9,437 bases of DNA from Chryseobacterium sp. UBA6632. GTDB lineage: Bacteria > Bacteroidota > Bacteroidia > Flavobacteriales > Weeksellaceae. The notes beneath the pieces are model-generated. The model was not told the origin of the DNA. It saw only the letters and a list, made by a program, of their open reading frames with translations, and did no database searches. Shown here one piece after another: positions 5,796 to 9,437 of this stretch (its first letter is position 1; each line of letters opens with the position of its first letter). The stretch lies in assembly GCA_002455915.1 (NCBI GenBank), contig DKLU01000331.1, positions 1-9,437 on the forward strand, in the 5' to 3' direction. Position numbers and translations under genes: made by a program.

Positions 5796-7550
5796 ATGCA
5801 GTCTTTTGTCATTCTGAATGAAGCGAAGCGAAATGAAGAATCTAAATTAATTTGTAGAGATTCTTCCTATCGTCAGAATGACAAGCGGCACAAAATAAAA
5901 GCTTTATTTTTCTTTTTTTTCATTCTTAGTCTCACATCTTGCGGAATTAGAAAGTCCATCAAACATGTTCCTGATGTAAAACAATATTCGCTTGAAATCC
6001 CAAAAGTTAATAAAATCAACGATTCAACTTTTAGTTTTAATGAAAATTATTTAACGAAAAATAGGCAACAGCTTTGGGAACTGTATATTAAAGGAAATCC
6101 TTTGCAATTGGGTTATAACAACGGAGCTTTGACGCAAAATCTAATGCAAAAACAGGAAGAAATTTTCTTTTCAAAAGTGGAAGGCTTTGTTCCGTCGAAG
6201 TTTAAGCAAAACTTATTGCGTGGTTTTCTAAAATGGTATAACCGAAAAATGTATCTGAATGTTCGTGAGGATGATCAGGCAGAATTGTACGGTTTGTCTC
6301 GATATTCTTCTGATACCTATGATTTTATTGCTCCGAAGTTTTTACGAATTATGTATTTGCACGGGGCACACGATATTGGTCATGCGATGCAGGATTTGAT
6401 GGTGGTTGGCTGCACTTCTCTCGCAGTTTGGAATGAAAATACAGATGATGGAGATTTGCTGATTGGAAGAAATTTTGATTTTTATGTGGGGGATGATTTT
6501 GCTAAAAATAAATTAATCGAATTTGTAGAACCGGAAAACGGAATTCCTTATCTTTCTGTAAGTTGGCCAGGAATGATTGGCGTAGTTTCGGGAATGAATA
6601 AAGAGGGAATTACAGTGACGATCAATGCCGGGAAATCTAAAATTCCTTTGACGGCAAAAACTCCGATTTCTTTGGTGACAAAAGAAATTTTACAATATGC
6701 TGCAACTATCGATGAAGCGATTGCGATTGCAAAAAAGAGAAAAGTTTTCGTTTCCGAATCGATTCTGGTGGGAAGCGCGAATGATAAAAATGCAGTAATT
6801 ATTGAAGTTTCACCAGACAATTTTGGAGTGTATAAAGTGGAAAACACAAGTCGTGTTTTCTGTACCAATCATTTTCAATCTGATGCTTATCAGGATGATA
6901 AGAGAAATCAAAAACAGATTGCAGAAAGCCATTCTGAGTATCGTTACGAAAAATTACAGGAGCTTTTACAGGAAAATAAAAAACTGAATCCTGAGAAAAT
7001 GGCCGCTATTTTAAGAGATAGATCGGGTTTGAAAGGAGAGAAAATCGGATTTGGAAATGAAAAGGCAATTAATCAGCTGTTGGCGCATCATGCGGTGATT
7101 TTTTCGCCTCAGAAAAAGTTGGTGTGGATATCTTCAAATCCTTATCAGTTGGGTGAATTTGTCTGTTATGATCTCAATGAAATTTTTTCCGATAAAAGAT
7201 TGAAAAACGGTGAATTTGCGAAGTCAGATTTAAATATTGCTAAAGATCCTTTTGTAGATTCTTTGGAATATGAAAATTATGAAAAATTTAAATTTGCCAG
7301 TTGGAAAATTCGAAATGCAATTGACGAAAGTGATATTATTTTAACAAATGATTTTATTTTGCATTACCAGTCGTTGAACGTTGATTTTTGGGAGGTATAC
7401 TATCAAGCTGGTAAATATTATCTAAGGCAAAAAGAGTATGCTAGGGCTAAAATTGAATTTGAAAAAGCATTGACAAAAGAAATTACTACGGTTCCTGATA
7501 AAGAGAATGTTGAAAAATATCTTAGGAAAACATTAAAAAAATTGAAATAA
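5796..7550 (+). CDS. C45-family (acyl-CoA:6-APA acyltransferase-like) Ntn-hydrolase lipoprotein
   Basis: A 584-residue predicted lipoprotein. The signal peptide has a Phe-rich core and lipobox LTSC, with lipid attachment at Cys49. The n-region is abnormally long, because residues 4-30 are encoded by a palindromic repeat. After about 155 residues comes VVGCTSLAVWN with the likely nucleophile Cys206, then GDLLIGRNFDFY (219-230), the signature of the C45 acyl-CoA:6-aminopenicillanate acyltransferase / linear amide hydrolase group. These enzymes cleave themselves before the Cys (here Gly205-Cys206) and then hydrolyse or transfer acyl groups. The C-terminus (about 533-560) resembles a TPR unit. 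After Cys49 come G-I-R-K, not an acidic surface-export signal, so a periplasm-facing outer membrane location is more likely. The ATG is 1 bp after the oxidoreductase stop and follows an AAGAAGGA-like site; an in-frame GTG at 5778 is less convincing. A role in acyl transfer or turnover of the pigment is inference. Confidence 0.83.
   Translation: MQSFVILNEAKRNEESKLICRDSSYRQNDKRHKIKALFFFFFILSLTSCGIRKSIKHVPDVKQYSLEIPKVNKINDSTFSFNENYLTKNRQQLWELYIKGNPLQLGYNNGALTQNLMQKQEEIFFSKVEGFVPSKFKQNLLRGFLKWYNRKMYLNVREDDQAELYGLSRYSSDTYDFIAPKFLRIMYLHGAHDIGHAMQDLMVVGCTSLAVWNENTDDGDLLIGRNFDFYVGDDFAKNKLIEFVEPENGIPYLSVSWPGMIGVVSGMNKEGITVTINAGKSKIPLTAKTPISLVTKEILQYAATIDEAIAIAKKRKVFVSESILVGSANDKNAVIIEVSPDNFGVYKVENTSRVFCTNHFQSDAYQDDKRNQKQIAESHSEYRYEKLQELLQENKKLNPEKMAAILRDRSGLKGEKIGFGNEKAINQLLAHHAVIFSPQKKLVWISSNPYQLGEFVCYDLNEIFSDKRLKNGEFAKSDLNIAKDPFVDSLEYENYEKFKFASWKIRNAIDESDIILTNDFILHYQSLNVDFWEVYYQAGKYYLRQKEYARAKIEFEKALTKEITTVPDKENVEKYLRKTLKKLK
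5806..5884. repeat. Palindromic repeat, copy 2, inside the lipoprotein coding sequence
   Basis: A 79-bp palindromic element. Outer arms TTGTCATTCTGA (5806-5817) and TCAGAATGACAA (5873-5884) pair perfectly over 12 bp, and inner arms GAAGAATCT (5835-5843) and AGATTCTTC (5858-5866) pair perfectly over 9 bp. The left arm also holds GAAGCGAAGCG (5820-5830), which has no partner on the right. It belongs to the same family as the element at 4145-4197. It lies after the ATG at 5796 and before the signal-peptide core, is open in that frame, and is read as residues 4-30, including VILNEAKRNEES. Confidence 0.85.
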
Positions 7551-7607
7551 GTTTTCATTATGAAAGCATTTGGTCTTTATAAGATCTGTCTGAGTTTATC
7601 GGTTTTA

Positions 7608-7632
7608 GGCTCGGCGGCGAAGCCGCCGAGCC
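7608..7632. terminator. GC-rich perfect hairpin between convergent genes
   Basis: GGCTCGGCGGC (7608-7618) and GCCGCCGAGCC (7622-7632) form an 11-bp perfect stem with a GAA loop, striking in AT-rich DNA. It sits 57 bp after the lipoprotein stop and 49 bp beyond the glycosyltransferase stop on the other strand, as expected of a shared bidirectional terminator. Neither side has a proper U-tract: the plus-strand flank is AAATAAAG and the minus-strand flank TAAAACC. A dispersed repeat or an mRNA-end stabiliser is therefore also possible. Confidence 0.5.
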
Positions 7633-7657
7633 AAATAAAGAAAAAGCGAGTAGCGAA

Positions 7658-7674
7658 AGGAGGATTAAGCTCCT
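7658..7674. other. Small hairpin just beyond the glycosyltransferase stop
   Basis: AGGAG (7658-7662) and CTCCT (7670-7674) form a 5-bp stem with a 7-nt loop, 8 bp past the end of the minus-strand glycosyltransferase gene. Read on the minus strand it comes before the larger GC-rich hairpin, and the pyrimidine-rich DNA between the two resembles the body of a composite flavobacterial intergenic repeat. Function unknown. Confidence 0.3.
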
Positions 7675-7681
7675 AATAAAA

Positions 7682-8854
7682 TCAATTATTTTCTGGACTT
7701 ACTTTATTTAAAAACAAAAAAGTGGCAACTCCTGAAATCAGCGATAATGTGCTTGCTAAAATGGCGCTGCCAATCACGTATTGAAGAAGATTGTTTTTCA
7801 CCAGTTCAAAATTAAGATCCTGGCTTAAAATATTGCTGTCACCCGAAACAAATGGAGCGCCTAAAAATAGCGAAGCCGCGATCACAAAAGGGATAAATGG
7901 GGGTATACTGACATTGGAAGCTACAAAAGCAAGAACTTTATTGAGCTTGAAAAGTACCGCCAGAGAAATCACCAACAGGGTATGGAATCCCCAAAAGGGA
8001 GAAAGCCCTATGAATACGCCCAAGGCAATAGAAAACGCTTTGGTGCGGTTGGTTCCGTCACTTTCCAGAACATCTTCCTGAATGAATCTTTTAAAGCTTT
8101 TTTTTTTGAAATTATTCACGAAATTTCGCGGAATAATGTAAAGTAAAGTAATTGTCACCAAAATGGTATTCAGAATACTGATTCTTGTAAAATCTTTGAA
8201 CGGTCTGAAATGAGAAACCCTTTCTGCAGGATCGTAAAGAACTTTTATGGGAACATTTTTTACGGGAATATGTCGCCAAGCCGTTCTTACAATAATTTCA
8301 ATCTCAAACTCGAATTTTGGTGTAAAATATTTTTTTGGAATTTTATGTAAGGGATATAAACGATAGCCGGATTGGGTGTCTTCTAATTTGATTCCGGTTT
8401 CAAACCAAAACCAAAAATTAGAGAAGCGGTTTCCGAAACTACTTTTCTTAGGAATCCCGTCCTGAGACATATTTCGGTTACCAATCAGTAAAACATCATC
8501 TTGTTCTTTCAGCAAAGCTTCTACGAAAACAGGAAGATCATCGGGATAATGTTGCCCGTCTGAATCAATGGTTATTGCGTAATTATACCCTAATTCTTTT
8601 GCCTTTCTGAAGCCTATTTTCAAGCCGTTACCTTTACCTTTGTTCTCGGGTAAATTAATTACATCAATTTGATGATATTCGTTTAAAATTTCCTTTGTTG
8701 AATCGGTAGAGCCGTCATTTACCACAATAATATTTTCAGTGTAATTCAAAACACCGTTAATCACTCTTTTCAGAGTTTTTTCGTTATTGTAAGTAGGTAT
8801 TAAAACGCAGATTTTCTTTTCTGAAATTGCGTTTTGTACTTCAGGCAGGGTCAT
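7682..8854 (-). CDS. Family 2 glycosyltransferase fused to a DUF2062 membrane domain
   Basis: A 390-residue two-domain protein. Residues 13 to about 215 form a GT2 catalytic domain of the dolichyl-phosphate-mannose-synthase type: CVLIPTYNNEKTLKRVI at 16-32, the nucleotide-binding IVVNDGSTDST (43-53, Asp47), the metal-binding ITIDSDGQH (94-102, Asp97 and Asp99), and EDTQSGYRLYP (158-168) as the acceptor-side motif. A hydrophobic segment lies at about 225-243, and from residue 270 on is a DUF2062 domain with AFSIALGVFIGLSPFWGFHT (273-292) and hydrophobic spans near 293-312, 318-336 and 356-383. GT2 enzymes like this load sugars onto lipid carriers at the inner membrane. Its gene begins 4 bp after the stop of the exported-protein gene, so the two are cotranscribed. 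The sugar and acceptor cannot be read; glycosylation of a pigment precursor or a lipid acceptor is conjecture. Confidence 0.88.
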   Translation of the reverse strand: MTLPEVQNAISEKKICVLIPTYNNEKTLKRVINGVLNYTENIIVVNDGSTDSTKEILNEYHQIDVINLPENKGKGNGLKIGFRKAKELGYNYAITIDSDGQHYPDDLPVFVEALLKEQDDVLLIGNRNMSQDGIPKKSSFGNRFSNFWFWFETGIKLEDTQSGYRLYPLHKIPKKYFTPKFEFEIEIIVRTAWRHIPVKNVPIKVLYDPAERVSHFRPFKDFTRISILNTILVTITLLYIIPRNFVNNFKKKSFKRFIQEDVLESDGTNRTKAFSIALGVFIGLSPFWGFHTLLVISLAVLFKLNKVLAFVASNVSIPPFIPFVIAASLFLGAPFVSGDSNILSQDLNFELVKNNLLQYVIGSAILASTLSLISGVATFLFLNKVSPENN

Positions 8855-8858
8855 TATT

Positions 8859-9335
8859 TTATTTTAAAGTGGCTTTTTCAGCGTCGGTCATTGTTTTGGA
8901 CTGAGCGGCAAATCTTTTAATATAATTCTTCAAAGCAGTATTTTGCTTTGTGTAATTACTTAATAAAAATGCTTTATCATCTTTAAGGCTTCCTCTATAT
9001 CCTACAATTTTCGGAATATTTTCCTGAACGCTCATTCGGATTACTCTTAATTCCGCATTGTTTGGATTACTTTTTATAATCGCTTCAAGATTGGTTGCAC
9101 CAGCTTTTACCAAAGCCTTTCTATTCGTTTTCGCAATTTTTGCTTCCATGATCTTTGCTGCGGCTTTATAACCTGTTGTTACAGCATCAAATCCAGATTG
9201 TTTTTCGGCAATAGTAATAAAGGCTTCTGTATTAGCTTCCGAAGAGTTGGCCTTCGCATAGCTGTCTCTCAAAGATTCAAGACCAGATTGAAAAAATAGA
9301 ATAATTGCAGTTAAGAATGAAAAGATAAGTTTCAT
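8859..9335 (-). CDS. Small exported protein of unknown function
   Basis: A 158-residue protein I cannot place in a named family. Residues 1-17 (MKLIFSFLTAIILFFQS) make a Sec signal peptide or membrane anchor, with no cysteine for a lipobox. The rest is hydrophilic, rich in Ala, Lys and Glu, and looks all-helical. An ANTEAFITIAEKQSGF stretch (34-49) is followed by AVTTGYKAAAKIMEAK (51-66) and AIIKSNPNNAELRVIRMSVQ (85-104), which reads like a TPR-like or SEL1-like helical hairpin. It would act in the periplasm or at the inner membrane. Its ATG overlaps the upstream gene's stop by ATGA and its stop is 4 bp before the glycosyltransferase ATG, so it is the middle gene of a tight operon. Small exported proteins of this kind recur in aryl polyene and flexirubin clusters, but a role here is a guess from position. 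Confidence 0.82.
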   Translation of the reverse strand: MKLIFSFLTAIILFFQSGLESLRDSYAKANSSEANTEAFITIAEKQSGFDAVTTGYKAAAKIMEAKIAKTNRKALVKAGATNLEAIIKSNPNNAELRVIRMSVQENIPKIVGYRGSLKDDKAFLLSNYTKQNTALKNYIKRFAAQSKTMTDAEKATLK

Positions 9336-9437
9336 GTTGTCAATTTTTTATAGTTTACTGACATTTTTAATGCAATAGTCTCGCCAAAAGAAGTTGTATT
9401 TTTTACTTTCACTTCTTCTTCGTTTTGCGTAATATCT
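9332..9437 (-). CDS. C-terminal end of an unidentified gene, possibly a hotdog-fold dehydratase
   Basis: On the minus strand, the frame entering at the right edge gives 34 residues ending KMSVNYKKLTT before a TGA that overlaps the next gene's ATG (ATGA). That coupling and the sensible composition support a real coding end. The visible peptide alternates polar and hydrophobic residues (EEVKVKN, ETIALKMSVNYKK), as in two closing beta-strands. This would suit the C-terminus of a hotdog-fold 3-hydroxyacyl-ACP dehydratase, the enzyme activity otherwise missing from the pathway in this window. The segment is too short to prove this; another beta-rich protein is equally possible. Confidence 0.6.
   Translation of the reverse strand, partial: DITQNEEEVKVKNTTSFGETIALKMSVNYKKLTT

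Noticed and set aside
4145..5884. Composite transposon made of the two palindromic repeats and the gene between them
   Set aside because: The copies differ in length and sequence, there is no transposase, and no target duplication is visible.
6548..6868. 106-codon minus-strand frame
   Set aside because: Antisense shadow of the C45 catalytic domain, with no start signal or recognisable motif.
7791..8081. 96-codon plus-strand frame
   Set aside because: Antisense to the DUF2062 domain of the glycosyltransferase.

Overview
The window looks like a chromosomal fragment from a Bacteroidota, most likely a flavobacterium of the Chryseobacterium/Weeksellaceae kind. The DNA is AT-rich, ribosome-binding sites are weak or A-rich, and intergenic regions carry short palindromic repeats starting TGTCATTC. 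The gene set is that of a flexirubin-type pigment (aryl polyene / dialkylresorcinol ester) locus. The genus and pathway assignments are inferences from protein families and gene order, not from a database search.

Layout. A plus-strand block runs from 1 to 7550: the C-terminal part of a MIO-type aromatic amino acid ammonia-lyase (1-684, cut by the window edge), a FabG-like ketoreductase (763-1494), a FabB-like ketosynthase (1569-2789), an acyl carrier protein (2794-3048), an LpxL/HtrB-like acyltransferase (3158-4042), a CrtI/retinol-saturase-like FAD oxidoreductase (about 4250-5794) and a C45-family Ntn-hydrolase lipoprotein (5796-7550). A minus-strand block converges on it: the end of an unidentified gene at the right edge (9332-9437), a small exported protein (8859-9335) and a family 2 glycosyltransferase fused to DUF2062 (7682-8854). 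The two blocks meet over a GC-rich perfect hairpin at 7608-7632. No gene-free stretch exceeds 300 bp; the longest, 4043-4249, holds a palindromic repeat.

How the genes could work together. The ammonia-lyase would supply a cinnamate or 4-coumarate starter. The ACP, ketosynthase and ketoreductase, with a dehydratase not clearly seen here, would extend it into an aryl polyene. The acyltransferase is the best local candidate for moving the polyene chain from ACP onto an alcohol or phenol, which in flexirubins is a dialkylresorcinol. The DarA/DarB enzymes that make the resorcinol are not in this window and would be expected nearby. The oxidoreductase, the lipoprotein and the glycosyltransferase-DUF2062 protein have no firm role; they may tailor, move or anchor the product at the envelope.

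Most notable points: a 79-bp palindromic repeat is read through as the first 30 or so codons of the C45 lipoprotein, giving it an unusually long n-region before its signal peptide; a second, diverged copy lies just upstream of the oxidoreductase gene, which has no usable ATG and probably starts at TTG; and the FabG homologue has Ser where the usual catalytic-tetrad Asn is expected.
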